59,916 nucleotides of DNA from an uncultured bacterium (GTDB taxonomy: Bacteria > Verrucomicrobiota > Kiritimatiellia > RFP12 > CAIWXQ01), in assembly GCA_903861045.1 (NCBI GenBank), contig CAIOST010000240.1, forward strand, positions 1 through 59,916, written 5' to 3'. How positions within the stretch are numbered: position 1 is the stretch's first letter; every line of letters begins with the position of its first letter. The notes under the pieces are model-generated. The model had not been told where the DNA came from. It saw only the letters and a list, made by a program, of their open reading frames with translations, and did no database searches. The position numbers and the translations under genes were made by a program. Shown in pieces: positions 17,228 through 27,005 of the stretch.

Positions 17228-18205
17228 TCACTTCCTGACGGCCAGCACCTCATAAGCCGGAGCCACATTCAACGCCAACTGCGGAAAGCGACGGAAGCAC
17301 CAGCTAACGAAGGGATGTGGCCGGAAATCGAAAACCGACTTCGGTGCTACGCGCACCGGCACCAACCCCAAGTTGAAGAGCAGGCATTCAACCTCGGCCG
17401 GGCTGAACGCATTCTCGTGGTACTGGCCGGAATCAGGGTCCACCGGCGCACGCCGCCGTAAAAAACGCAGCGCGAACGGGTCGACCCCGTGAGAGGATCG
17501 GTAATCAATCAGGCGGTGAAGTTCATCGAAGGTTAGCCCGTACGATGCATCCACGAGGGCAGCCACTTTGGCGGCGGATAGCGCCGGATAATGCTCACGG
17601 ATAAAACCGGTGCGCTGTCCAGCATAGATAATCTCGCCCGCCTGGCGTTCCCCCGGCCACACGCGTTGCCGCAGTCGCCCGCGCACGAGGGGGCTATGGT
17701 TGTTGTTGTTGTCCTCCACGAACACGGTGCCATACGGCTTGAGCAGTCGGATCATGTGGCCGAGCATCTGCGGCGCCTCGCGTAGATGGCTGATCACGTT
17801 AGCAAGAATGATCGTATCCACGGATTCGTGGGCTAGGACGTCCATGCTCGGCAGGTAGCGCAGTTGCGGTGCACGGAATACCTCCGTCGCGAGGAACGAT
17901 GCCACGGCTCGGCGCGATTCGCTGGCCTCCACGCCAGTCACGGCGGCCGCGCCGCACCCAGCCAGGACGCCAGCCAGAAAACCGCAGCCGCTGCCGAAAT
18001 CTAGCACGTGCCGATCCACAACACAAAGTAGGTCGGCCACGTACCGAGACCGCCGGATCTTACACGCCAGCGCAACGGGTTGATCAAAAAGACGCACTAG
18101 GTGGTCTGAACCGGTCTGCGACGACAGGCGGCGCAGTTCACGCCCCACAGTCGAATCGGCGCGCAGAAAGGCATCCCGTAGCCGTAGTTCCAGATCAGCA
18201 TCCAT
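17228..18205 (-). CDS. SAM-dependent methyltransferase
   Basis: 325-aa class I methyltransferase. The SAM site reads VLDFGSGCGFLAGVLAG followed by acidic GVEAS, then motif DTIILANVISHLREAP and LKPYGTVFVEDNNN. The track start (18544) lies within the GT2 gene; ATG 18205 has GGGAG eight bases upstream and starts 23 bp after the GT2 stop. Probably methylates a sugar of the repeat unit or a small molecule; the acceptor is unknown. Confidence 0.78.
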   Translation of the reverse strand: MDADLELRLRDAFLRADSTVGRELRRLSSQTGSDHLVRLFDQPVALACKIRRSRYVADLLCVVDRHVLDFGSGCGFLAGVLAGCGAAAVTGVEASESRRAVASFLATEVFRAPQLRYLPSMDVLAHESVDTIILANVISHLREAPQMLGHMIRLLKPYGTVFVEDNNNNHSPLVRGRLRQRVWPGERQAGEIIYAGQRTGFIREHYPALSAAKVAALVDASYGLTFDELHRLIDYRSSHGVDPFALRFLRRRAPVDPDSGQYHENAFSPAEVECLLFNLGLVPVRVAPKSVFDFRPHPFVSWCFRRFPQLALNVAPAYEVLAVRK

Positions 18206-18228
18206 GGCATAGCTCCCATTATCTCTCA

Positions 18229-19104
18229 CTACAAGCGACTCCTGACGCGCGCCCGCAACCTCTGCATCTGTTCCTTTCGAAACCAAGCCATCACCTCCGG
18301 CGGCACGGGACGCGGCTCGCGAGTCAGGCCAGCATATACGTATCCGGCCAAGGCGGCCACCCGGCCTACCAACGGATGGCCGTCGCTTACGTGCAAACAG
18401 CGTACAAACGCATACAGAGGATGCGTGCCAAACGAGTAGCTTCGCACTCCGTTGTTGAACCATTGGCGCACACCGGCCATTCCCGAGCGTGGCGGCGATT
18501 TGCCATGATATGCCTTCAAGTCCGGATAGGCGCACACCGTCCACCCATGCATGCGAGCCAACACACCGGCCACGACGTCCTGGCCACCGCGCGGCATGGG
18601 GAGGTAACCGCCAATAGCATCAAAGCACGCTTTGCGGAAGAATTGTACGCCGCCAGCCACGTGATGACCCTCGCTCCCCTGCCGTGGATCCAGAATCGTG
18701 CCGTCATGGTAAACATCGAGCACGTTGCCACCAGCAATACCTATGCGCGGGTTCTGTTCCATACGCGACACTAGTTCGGCATAGTAGGATGAGTTCATGC
18801 GGATGTCGGCATCCAGGATGCCCACGAAATCGACGTTTGCGCTACCCACGATCGCGTATCCCTCGCGCGTGGCTTCCACTTGCGACGCGAAGTTCCGCCG
18901 GCGCTCCGCGTCCCGTCGGCACAGTCGGATAAACGGAACCCGCGCTGCATAACTCCGTACGACATCATCGGTGTTGTCCGTTGAGCCATCGCTGACGATG
19001 ACCCATTGCTTAGGTTGCAATTTCTGGATCAACACCGCATCCAGCGTGTCAGCAATAAGGCGCCCCTCATTGCGGGCCGCTGTAATAAGCACGTATGCGC
19101 TCAT
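18229..19104 (-). CDS. Family 2 glycosyltransferase
   Basis: 291-aa GT-A enzyme. N-terminal VLITAARNEGRLIADTL, VSDGSTDNTDD for nucleotide binding, the metal-binding GILDADIRM, and an acceptor-site region GGVQFFRKACFDAIGGY. There is no clear C-terminal membrane segment. Adds one sugar to the lipid-linked EPS unit. Overlaps the O-antigen-ligase-like gene by ATGA. Confidence 0.88.
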   Translation of the reverse strand: MSAYVLITAARNEGRLIADTLDAVLIQKLQPKQWVIVSDGSTDNTDDVVRSYAARVPFIRLCRRDAERRRNFASQVEATREGYAIVGSANVDFVGILDADIRMNSSYYAELVSRMEQNPRIGIAGGNVLDVYHDGTILDPRQGSEGHHVAGGVQFFRKACFDAIGGYLPMPRGGQDVVAGVLARMHGWTVCAYPDLKAYHGKSPPRSGMAGVRQWFNNGVRSYSFGTHPLYAFVRCLHVSDGHPLVGRVAALAGYVYAGLTREPRPVPPEVMAWFRKEQMQRLRARVRSRL

Positions 19105-20378
19105 GTTGAAATCTTGGCCGGTGCCATATCCAAATCGGTGTGGGGCACGGAGGCCGACTCACCAGGTAGCGTTGCGACGTAAAACAGGAACAGCAAGGCG
19201 GCCGGATTGATTCGTCCGCCGAGGGGGATTTCGGTTAATGTGACGATAAGGATCGCGGTCATGACCGCGGCGGCCCGGTCTGCCCGCGCACCGTGCCGTG
19301 CGTGCAATTCCGGGTACCGCCGCACCCAACCGCTGCCCGACCACGCCACAGCGGTAAAGCCGATCAGGCCGAGTACGCCGGCGGAGAAGAGATGCTCGAT
19401 CCACGCGCTGTGGCAGTGGGAGGCGAAGAACGCCGGCGAGCTGTCCTGCCAGTTCAGATAGTAGCGGGTCATACCGTGACCACATCCCACTGCCATCATC
19501 TTAAAACTGCCCGACACCATTTGCATCGCCGCGCTCCACACCTCGGTGCGGCCCGTCAGGCTCCGCAGGTGCTCAACTTCCAGACCACGGTTAAACCACA
19601 GTAACACGTCGTTTCCCATACAACTGGCCGCCAGCTCGCAAGCCACACCAAGCGCGACGACCAACCAGAAGGCGCGGGCGGTCGTCCGGGCGCGCCGCAT
19701 GGCGTAGAGGATCAGTGCGGAACCCAGCAGGGCCAACATAACGATGCGAGTGCGAGTCGCCAGCACAACCCCTAACAGCAGCGCGCGCACCATGAACAGA
19801 CCAGCGCCGCGCTCAAACCCGCGCACAACGGGCAGTAGCCAAAAGGCTAGCACAGCGTACAATCCCAACAATGCCGGACTCGTGACATCGCGCCCAAGCC
19901 GCCGCAGCTCCACGTCATGGGCGTCCCCTTGGGCTAGCAAGGAGATAGCCGAATCCTTGACCACGATGATAAGCATGATGATGACCCACATACGCTCCAT
20001 GCTCTCGAGTTGGCGTTTGTCCGAACTTAGCGCTGTCAGACGTACAGTCAACGCGATACCACCAGCCGTAAGCAACCAGTAGGCCAGCGCCGTCTTCTGC
20101 GCCGGGCAGAACACTGCAGAAATAAGCAGCGTTACGATGTAGAAGCGCAACACAGCTTGTGGGCCATCCCGCGAAACTGTCAGCAACATGCGCGCGCCGA
20201 TTAGCAAGCCAACAGCAAAAACCGCGACGCGCACGAATACCAACCAATCCCCACCGGTGGCATCCACCAAGCGATTACGCAGACACGTGCCAGTGAGCAC
20301 GAGCATCGCCCCCCACACGCACAAGGCCAAACGATTGACTCGGCCAATACCAGTAACGCTATTCTCAGTTTCGGTCAT
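19101..20378 (-). CDS. O-antigen ligase/polymerase-like membrane protein (Wzy/WaaL)
   Basis: 425-aa protein with about ten membrane segments. Family signs are a large periplasmic loop with SLTGRTEVWSAAMQMV, followed by SSPAFFASHCHSAWIEHLFSAGVLG, the Arg and His pattern of the Wzy_C/ligase superfamily. It polymerises or ligates lipid-linked repeat units. Stop overlaps the GT2 start and its own start overlaps the end of the Wzx-like gene by 14 bp. One of two such proteins in the window. Confidence 0.82.
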   Translation of the reverse strand: MTETENSVTGIGRVNRLALCVWGAMLVLTGTCLRNRLVDATGGDWLVFVRVAVFAVGLLIGARMLLTVSRDGPQAVLRFYIVTLLISAVFCPAQKTALAYWLLTAGGIALTVRLTALSSDKRQLESMERMWVIIMLIIVVKDSAISLLAQGDAHDVELRRLGRDVTSPALLGLYAVLAFWLLPVVRGFERGAGLFMVRALLLGVVLATRTRIVMLALLGSALILYAMRRARTTARAFWLVVALGVACELAASCMGNDVLLWFNRGLEVEHLRSLTGRTEVWSAAMQMVSGSFKMMAVGCGHGMTRYYLNWQDSSPAFFASHCHSAWIEHLFSAGVLGLIGFTAVAWSGSGWVRRYPELHARHGARADRAAAVMTAILIVTLTEIPLGGRINPAALLFLFYVATLPGESASVPHTDLDMAPAKIST

Positions 20379-21882
20379 CGCTTCTATCGCCAGCTATCCG
20401 GCGCATCGCTCGCCAGACCACTTCCTTCTCGGCCGGTGCCAGAAAGCGGCTGCGATACAAATAAGCCAGCGCGCCAGCCCCCATCAGGCCGACGGACAGA
20501 ACGAGCATCCAGGCTGGCTGCCGCTCCAACGCAAGGGCCAGCGCAAGCGTCCCGCCGCCGAAGGCCACGCAGATCATGATCCGTTTCCATTCTAGTGGGA
20601 AAGGATAGCTCCGCCGGCCTTCGTGCACGACCCACAGCGCACGCACACCGCTAACCAGGTTGCGTGTCAGAACCGCCCCCGTCACGCCCAGAAAGGGAAT
20701 AACGGCAATATTTAGGCCTATGCAGATCACCATAAAGGTTGTCACAAACCCAGCCAGAGCCCGCGTGCGTTGGGCTGCGGTGAGCAGCGCCTCGCCCACG
20801 TAGAAAACTCCCGTGAACGCCACCGCCGGTAGCAACAGCATCATGATCCGAAAGGCATCGGCGTAGTTCGACGGCGCGATTAGCGGCAGCATGAACTTCC
20901 CGGCCACCACCAAGCCCAGCGCTGCCGCCATAAAAACAAGTAGCAGATAGGTCAGAATCCGGCCGACGGCCCGCTGGCCCTCTGCTTCGTGGATGTGCCC
21001 AAAGACGAAAGGCTCATACGCTATCTGGAAAGGCGACACTACCAGAATGTAGATCACCATCGCGAGCTTATTGCCTAAGGAATAGAGTGCAACGTCCTCC
21101 ATGGAACCCACGTAGCCAAGGATGTACAGTGTCGAAACTTCTGTGATCAAAGAGCCGGACATAGACAGAATCAACGGAAAGCCGAACCAGACTAACTGCT
21201 GAGTCGCTTCGCGCGATATCCGCAAACCTGTGCCAGGCAACAAAAGTCCTGCTAACACCGTCGCTACCAGCCCGTTCGCTGCCAGATTACTGATCAGGAC
21301 ACCCTTGACACCGGCGCTCAGCATAATCACCGCCGCCGCCGTGATGACGATCTGTAGTAAGACACAGGCCAACGTCGCAGCAATGTACTTCAATCCCTGA
21401 TTTGTGGCCCGATAGTGCGAGATTAAGACGAAGAAGATGGATCCGCTCAGCGCCGCAGCGCACGCCAGAAAAACATACACCGCTGCATCGGCGATGTGCA
21501 GCATGGCGGCAAACAACGGGCCCAACGCCAAAACGGCCAAGCCGGTTACCAGTGCACCGGAAACCAAATTTACCAGAACAGCCGACGCCAGCAGCGTCCC
21601 GGACTGTCCGCGATCCGCATAATCCCCGGCAAACCGCAGAATGGCAGTGCGCAGACCGAGATGCATGACGACGAAGATAATCTCCATCGTCGCCTGCATC
21701 GTGGAAAGCAGTCCAAATTCGCAGACACTCAGGTAATGCGTGTAGAGAGGTATCAGCAGGAATGCGCTAGCCCGAACTAAGATAACGCCCACACCGAAAA
21801 TCAGCACGCTTTTTCCGAACGACTTGACGTGGTTGCGTGCCGTACGGAAATCTGGCACTGTGGTACATGCTGGGTTGATCAT
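20365..21882 (-). CDS. Wzx-like polysaccharide flippase
   Basis: 505-aa protein with about 12-14 membrane segments, of the MOP superfamily (KSFGKSVLIFGVGVILVRASAFLLIPLYTHYLS at the N-terminus, typical of Wzx/RfbX). It moves undecaprenyl-linked units across the inner membrane. Its ATG overlaps the stop of a 43-codon remnant upstream (ATGA). A second flippase of a different family (MurJ-like) lies at 29358-31010. Confidence 0.88.
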   Translation of the reverse strand: MINPACTTVPDFRTARNHVKSFGKSVLIFGVGVILVRASAFLLIPLYTHYLSVCEFGLLSTMQATMEIIFVVMHLGLRTAILRFAGDYADRGQSGTLLASAVLVNLVSGALVTGLAVLALGPLFAAMLHIADAAVYVFLACAAALSGSIFFVLISHYRATNQGLKYIAATLACVLLQIVITAAAVIMLSAGVKGVLISNLAANGLVATVLAGLLLPGTGLRISREATQQLVWFGFPLILSMSGSLITEVSTLYILGYVGSMEDVALYSLGNKLAMVIYILVVSPFQIAYEPFVFGHIHEAEGQRAVGRILTYLLLVFMAAALGLVVAGKFMLPLIAPSNYADAFRIMMLLLPAVAFTGVFYVGEALLTAAQRTRALAGFVTTFMVICIGLNIAVIPFLGVTGAVLTRNLVSGVRALWVVHEGRRSYPFPLEWKRIMICVAFGGGTLALALALERQPAWMLVLSVGLMGAGALAYLYRSRFLAPAEKEVVWRAMRRIAGDRSDDRN

Positions 21883-22010
21883 GGGGGGCGCGGAACCGGG
21901 ACAGCATAGCCGAACAAACTGCTGTTGAGCGCGTCGTATGGGTCATAACCAGACCAGTCCTGCTGGCGACAATAGTCCAGCAGCGCTTGCGTGATCTGGG
22001 TAACGTTCAT
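21879..22010 (-). pseudogene. Truncated N-terminus of VpsJ-like protein
   Basis: A 43-codon open frame begins MNVTQITQALLDYC and continues QQDWSGYDPYDALNSSLFGY, then ends at a TGA shared with the flippase start. The string GYDPYDALNS.LF is, as I recall it, the N-terminal signature of VpsJ-like EPS proteins, which are normally several hundred residues. Nothing of the remainder is present. It is too short for the ORF track. It may persist because it couples translation to the flippase gene. Confidence 0.5.
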
Positions 22011-22029
22011 GGTTAAGGCTTGGCGACAC

Positions 22030-23172
22030 TCAATGCGTAAGGGCCACAATCTGTTCGGTCAAGCGGTTCAGGGTCGTCAGGGTCGTCAGGGGGACGCCCT
22101 CCGCCAGCTTCCGACACTCGACCTTGATTTTCGTGGCCACATCGCCCAGGCTTTGTAGCAAGACCAGCCGTCCGGTCTCCGCCAAATGCCGGTCCACAGC
22201 GCCCATTTTGCCCCGGAAGATGCTGTAGACCGGCACCCCCAGGGCAGCGGCTTCGCGATTCATGGTGCCGCCACCGCTGACCACCAGGTCGGCATGCCAG
22301 AGCAGATTCAGACCCTCAATGGCGCTCTTGGGAATCACAGTTTTATGGTGTGTAAAGAAATGCGGCCACTTGGCCTGGAGGTCGTCGCTCTGCCGGTTGT
22401 TGCGGGGCAACAACACGATGCGCACGCCGGGGGCCGCATGCAGCTTCTGCATCACGGCGTCCAGCAGCAACTCACTCTCCGGGTTGTGATAATGGGCTTC
22501 CGTGGCGGGCGGCCGCACGACCGCTAGCAGGGCCGCGCCGCGCACCCCCAATTCATCGAGGATCGCCGAATCAGGCCGAAAATCATGCACGTACACGTCT
22601 TCCTTGATCCCCGGATACTTGAGAATGCGACGTTTGTCGCCCTCGACGGCCGCGTCGGGAATCACATCCGGCAAGATGCGCCAGGTGGGATGCATCAGCG
22701 GCGGGAATCGGGCGTATTCGTAGTCCGCGATCAGCACCGAGGGAATTCCCAGGATGTTGGACAGTATGAACTGCGCACGTGAGCCGTGCGAGACGGCTAG
22801 CATCGGCCGACGCGTGCGAATCGCACCATAGAGCTGAAAGGCCCGGTAGAAGAGCCCGAGCACTTTCATGAGGCGATTGCGGCCGTGATGCCGGCCAACT
22901 TGGGTGCAGGCCACCCCCAAGCGCCTGGCCAGATCGCAGACCTGAAAGGCATCGCGCGCCGTCACAATCACCTCGAAGCCGCGCGCACGCAGTTCGCGGA
23001 TGATCGGCCGGAAAAAAGGCACATGCGGCGTGTTGTCGAGGTCGATCCAGATGGTCTTGCGCGGCGCCCGTGCCGGCGCAGATGGCCCGGCCAGACTGGC
23101 TTTCGAACATCTTTGTCCGCCGCCAGGGACTACACGAGTTCTGGCACTTTTGTTAGCGTTTTGAGAAATCAT
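22030..23172 (-). CDS. DUF354-type glycosyltransferase
   Basis: 380-aa GT-B-like protein. It opens with IWIDLDNTPHVPFFRPIIREL, the DUF354 signature, and has a C-terminal nucleotide-sugar lobe with ADLVVSGGGTMNREAAALGVPVYSIF. I use ATG 23172 (GGTGGGA upstream) and not the track start 23319, which lies inside the beta-helix gene. Such proteins are frequent in EPS loci and probably transfer a sugar. It ends in a run of TTLTTLN codons (GTCGTCAGG repeated), a small local repeat. Confidence 0.8.
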   Translation of the reverse strand: MISQNANKSARTRVVPGGGQRCSKASLAGPSAPARAPRKTIWIDLDNTPHVPFFRPIIRELRARGFEVIVTARDAFQVCDLARRLGVACTQVGRHHGRNRLMKVLGLFYRAFQLYGAIRTRRPMLAVSHGSRAQFILSNILGIPSVLIADYEYARFPPLMHPTWRILPDVIPDAAVEGDKRRILKYPGIKEDVYVHDFRPDSAILDELGVRGAALLAVVRPPATEAHYHNPESELLLDAVMQKLHAAPGVRIVLLPRNNRQSDDLQAKWPHFFTHHKTVIPKSAIEGLNLLWHADLVVSGGGTMNREAAALGVPVYSIFRGKMGAVDRHLAETGRLVLLQSLGDVATKIKVECRKLAEGVPLTTLTTLNRLTEQIVALTH

Positions 23173-23200
23173 AGTCCCACCAGGCAGGTCCTTACGCCCT

Positions 23201-25288
23201 TCAAGGTATCGTGACAGATCGCAAATGCGTGGGCGGATTGGGGGGGCGCGTCGCATAGAGATAGGTCGCGCCGATGGCCGGCTTAACGCCCGACCAAGGG
23301 AACCACACGCCTGCCCCATCGGCCCAGGTTTTGGCCGCCGTTACACGAAGCTGCGTGGCAGAGTTCACGGAGGCTACGATCGCGGTCCCGCCCTCAGCCA
23401 GGGCAATCACATCGCCAGGCAGAAACACCCGGCGGGCGTCCAGCCCGGATACGACGGGCACCAGATTCAGGATGGTAGCGGCATTGCCTGCCCCGGCAGC
23501 CCGGAAGGGGAAGGCACCGGCATTGATGCACGGCGAGGTGGGCTGGAGCTGCAGATTACTTAGCAACCAACTATCCTGCACGGAAACCAGCAGTGGATTC
23601 GTAGCCAGACAACTGATACCGAGCCAGCCATTGGCGCCCGTGGTGATATCAGATGCCGTATAGGCCGTTGTCTTTTGCTGAATCACCACCCCGCTGCGAC
23701 TGGAGGAAAACAGGGAGTTGATATAGTGGACCTGATAGGCCAGGCCGGCGTAATCACTCTCAATCAGGACGCTATTGCCGGTATCCGCATGACTGAGGCA
23801 GTTAATGAGATACTGGTGGTAGTTACCAGCAGGAATGGCACCGGTCACGGACGATAACTGCCCATTCCATAAGAAACCGTACCCATAATCGGCCCCCTTC
23901 CCGCTGGTACAATTTATCCAGAAATTGGTGCCCCGCGTCCCCTGGTAGACATGAAAATTGCCATCCCCCCGCGCAGCAATGGTTGTTTTCCAGCCGATGC
24001 AGCCGATGAAGTACACATCATGTGCCCCTGAATTGAGATCCAGATTATCCTTGTAGTTATTGTAACTGAGGCAATTCCGGACGGTAATGCCATACATATC
24101 ATCGCGGCTTTTGTAATCGCCATCCCGCGACAAATCCACCCCCTGCTCCCCGTTATCATGCGTATCGCAGTTTAGGACCCAGATATCTCGACCACCGCCC
24201 ACGTGAATGCCATCCGCGCCCGTAGGCGCATCACTGGCCACACAATTGCGGATATAACTATTCTCGGCATATCCCATATATATATTGGCAGCCGTGTCGT
24301 CTTGCAGATGGGTGACATGCGCAAATAGAGAATCCAGGACCACGCCCCCGATGTAGGTCGGGGTGCCCTTATCCAGCGATTGCACCATCACATTGGCACG
24401 TGCGGAATTGTAGATTTCCATGTTTTTAAGCTGGCTACCGTTGAAGCCGGCGTCTTTCACGGTAATGCCGTTAAAACTTGAATTTTGCACCAGAATGCCA
24501 TTCGTGATCGCACCATCGAAGACGATACAGTCCACCGACTCGATGGCAATCATCCCGTAATAGGAGGGCACCACCACGTTGGTAGCATCGATGACAACCT
24601 GCCCGGTTCCCCAAGAGAGGTCGCGCTGAATCGTAATGGGTTGCGGCACGGTTCCATTGGCATAGAACGCGGATGATATCCAGATCCGACCCAGGGCCGG
24701 CGCCCCCAAACGGGTGCCGCTCTTGAGTTTAAAGATCGTCCCGGCTTTCACTTTGGCGGTATTGAGCTGCACCGCCCCTGTGCCATAGCTCGTGGACTGC
24801 CAATCGGAATTCGCCACATTACGCGTGCCCGGCAGCGTCTTCCAGGCCGTTGCCTGGGTGGTCCCTGCCGCGGCATCGTTGCCATAATCAAAATCAATAT
24901 AGTAGGTGACCGCACTCGTACCGGGCGGCAAAGATTCTTGCCATGCCAGTTCGACGGAATTGGAGCTTTCATACAAAGCGGTATTATAGGCACGCACCGC
25001 AAAGTAATAGGTCTTACCAGCCGTCAGACTGGTTACGCTGCTAGTGGCCGTGTTACCGACATTCGTGATCGAGGTATAGACGCCGCTATTCGTACCCCAA
25101 ACAATTTTGTAACCGGCCAAGTCGGTTAGGGCCGTGCCGTCTGTGTTATTGGTCGGCGGGTCCCAGGCCAGCCGAACCTCAGCGGCTTGCGACAGCCCGC
25201 CTCCAACACCCGCCAGCATGGCCAGGCTAAGCCAAGCGGCCCTGCGTACGCCGAGCAACCCCTGCGCAGTAAACAACGTAGTATTCAT
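23201..25288 (-). CDS. Fibronectin III plus beta-helix secreted protein (paralog A)
   Basis: 695-aa exported protein. ATG 25288 has a near-perfect GAGGAGGTG; the track start 25357 does not. Signal peptide (~1-35), a fibronectin III domain (RLAWDPPTNNTDG ... YYFAVRAYNTALYESSNS, ~36-120), then a beta-helix body from YYIDFDYGNDAAAGTT onward. From ~130 to the end it is about nine-tenths identical by eye to the 27551-29335 protein, which lacks the fibronectin domain. Rungs such as NSYIRNC, DDMYGITVRNC and GCIGWKT are typical of carbohydrate-active parallel beta-helices. May modify or bind the EPS. No VPDGG signal. Confidence 0.82.
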   Translation of the reverse strand: MNTTLFTAQGLLGVRRAAWLSLAMLAGVGGGLSQAAEVRLAWDPPTNNTDGTALTDLAGYKIVWGTNSGVYTSITNVGNTATSSVTSLTAGKTYYFAVRAYNTALYESSNSVELAWQESLPPGTSAVTYYIDFDYGNDAAAGTTQATAWKTLPGTRNVANSDWQSTSYGTGAVQLNTAKVKAGTIFKLKSGTRLGAPALGRIWISSAFYANGTVPQPITIQRDLSWGTGQVVIDATNVVVPSYYGMIAIESVDCIVFDGAITNGILVQNSSFNGITVKDAGFNGSQLKNMEIYNSARANVMVQSLDKGTPTYIGGVVLDSLFAHVTHLQDDTAANIYMGYAENSYIRNCVASDAPTGADGIHVGGGRDIWVLNCDTHDNGEQGVDLSRDGDYKSRDDMYGITVRNCLSYNNYKDNLDLNSGAHDVYFIGCIGWKTTIAARGDGNFHVYQGTRGTNFWINCTSGKGADYGYGFLWNGQLSSVTGAIPAGNYHQYLINCLSHADTGNSVLIESDYAGLAYQVHYINSLFSSSRSGVVIQQKTTAYTASDITTGANGWLGISCLATNPLLVSVQDSWLLSNLQLQPTSPCINAGAFPFRAAGAGNAATILNLVPVVSGLDARRVFLPGDVIALAEGGTAIVASVNSATQLRVTAAKTWADGAGVWFPWSGVKPAIGATYLYATRPPNPPTHLRSVTIP

Positions 25289-25373
25289 AAACACCTCCTC
25301 TTGCTTTCGTTTTAACGTAGCGAACCGGCCTGTCCAACACCGACCCCATGCCCCCACCCACGATCGCTATGCC

Positions 25374-27005
25374 CTATCCGGCACGCACGGCGTCCTTCAA
25401 CCGTTTGATATGGCCGCGCCCCATGCCTTTGACCTCGCAGCCCAATTCAAGGTATTGGCTGATCATCGCGTCGGTCAGGATCCCGTGGCAATCAATCACC
25501 GCCAGCGGGCCGCCGGCCCAGCGTACAATCTCGGCCGGGGCGAGCTGCAGATATTCCTGGTGTCGCACCGCGAAGATGACCGCCTCCACCCCTTGCAGCG
25601 CGTGCGCCAGATCCTTCTCCACGCGGATATGGGTCAGTTCCTTCTGGTTGCGGAAGAAGAGGGCCCGCGAATGGCCCGGTTCGGGATACTCGTCTTGATT
25701 TTCGAGCTCGTGCCAGTGATCCACATACGGATCATGTACGTGGATTTCTGCGCCCATTTCGGTCAGTTTGCGCGCGACCATTTCCGAGCCGCTATAGCGG
25801 GTGTCGCCGACATCCTCCCGGTAGCTGGCCCCACACAGGAGAATCTTCGCGCCGGCGATATATTTACTCATGTTTCGCAGCGCGTCGCGGGTAAGTTCCG
25901 CGGCATGCAGCGCCCGCGTGTCGTTGATATCAATGGCTAGGGGGGTGATTTTGAAGATCTGGTCTTCAAAACCGAGGATGTGCTTGTAGGCCCAGCAGCC
26001 GAGCCCCCCGTCCTTCGGCAGGCAGTATCCGCCAATGCCCGGCCCGGGGAAGATCATGTTGCTATGCGTGGGGCGCATTTTGATGGCATTTATGACCTTA
26101 ATCAGGTCCACCCCGTTGCGTTCGGCAAAGAGGCTCCACTCATCCATGTACGCAAGGATCGTGGCGCGATAGGAGTTTTCCACAATCTTGGTGGTTTCCG
26201 ACTCGATCGGGCGATCCATGACCGTCAGCGGGAACTCCTCGGTATTCAGCACCTCCTTTAGAAATTTGACCACGCGTTCCCGCGCGGCCGGCGTGCAACC
26301 GGCACAGACGCGCCAGAAATCCCGGATCGAGGAGACGTAATGACGTCCCGGCATGACGCGTTCGAAGCTGTGCGCGAGGAGCGGCACCGATGCGAGGCCG
26401 CGCTTGGCAAAGGTCTTCTTAAGGATCGGCATGGCCACGAACTCCGTGGTGCCGGGGGCCACGGTGGTTTCGATCAAGACCAGGCATTCCGGCGTCATGC
26501 GCTCGCCGATCGTGCGCAGCGTGGCCTCCAGCGCTGCCATTTCTGCCTCACCTTCACTCACATTGCCCAGTTCATGCTTGGTGTAGTCACACTGCACGTC
26601 CACGACTACACAATCAGCCAGTTTCAGGCAGTCACTGTTATACGTGGCGATCAGCGTCTGCTTATCTCGCACGCAGCGTGCGATCATGGCATCCACCTCG
26701 GGGTCCTCGGCCTTCACCGGCGACTCCCCCCGGCTTAACAGCGGAATTTTCCAGTAACTGCGTGGACTGGGGCGTTGGCACCCGATCACGAACTTGCCTG
26801 GCTGCCCGGTCTGCTTGTCCACAGTGTCGGCGATAATCGCTGCCATAACAGCGCCGACAAAGCCGACGCCCATGACCACGACAATCTCCTTGCCTTCCCT
26901 GCGCGCCTGCGCCACGGCCTGCTCAACGCGTTGCAACTCCGCGCCATACGCCTCCTTGGCCGGAATCGCAAACTTCTCCCCCATCGGTCCGACTGAGTAA
27001 TCCAT
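25374..27005 (-). CDS. UDP-sugar 6-dehydrogenase (WbpA/WecC-like)
   Basis: 543-aa NAD-dependent nucleotide-sugar dehydrogenase. Rossmann motif VVMGVGFVGAVMA, IETTVAPGTTE, the substrate-binding ERVMPGRHY, and the catalytic cysteine in GPGIGGYCLPKDGG; C-terminal UDP-binding domain with ASYREDVGDTRYS and HDPYVD. It oxidises C6 of a UDP-hexose or UDP-HexNAc to a uronate. It is ~100 residues longer than usual because of an insert after the Rossmann start (QTGQPGKFVIGCQRPSPR region). ATG 27005 is used rather than the track start 27242. With the epimerase and WbpB/D/E-like genes it supplies the uronate step of the proposed ManNAc3NAcA route. Confidence 0.87.
   Translation of the reverse strand: MDYSVGPMGEKFAIPAKEAYGAELQRVEQAVAQARREGKEIVVVMGVGFVGAVMAAIIADTVDKQTGQPGKFVIGCQRPSPRSYWKIPLLSRGESPVKAEDPEVDAMIARCVRDKQTLIATYNSDCLKLADCVVVDVQCDYTKHELGNVSEGEAEMAALEATLRTIGERMTPECLVLIETTVAPGTTEFVAMPILKKTFAKRGLASVPLLAHSFERVMPGRHYVSSIRDFWRVCAGCTPAARERVVKFLKEVLNTEEFPLTVMDRPIESETTKIVENSYRATILAYMDEWSLFAERNGVDLIKVINAIKMRPTHSNMIFPGPGIGGYCLPKDGGLGCWAYKHILGFEDQIFKITPLAIDINDTRALHAAELTRDALRNMSKYIAGAKILLCGASYREDVGDTRYSGSEMVARKLTEMGAEIHVHDPYVDHWHELENQDEYPEPGHSRALFFRNQKELTHIRVEKDLAHALQGVEAVIFAVRHQEYLQLAPAEIVRWAGGPLAVIDCHGILTDAMISQYLELGCEVKGMGRGHIKRLKDAVRAG

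Noticed and set aside
22060-22100. Short GTCGTCAGG repeats in the DUF354 gene end
   Set aside because: They encode a TTLTTLN stretch in frame and number only two or three units, so are not a separate element.
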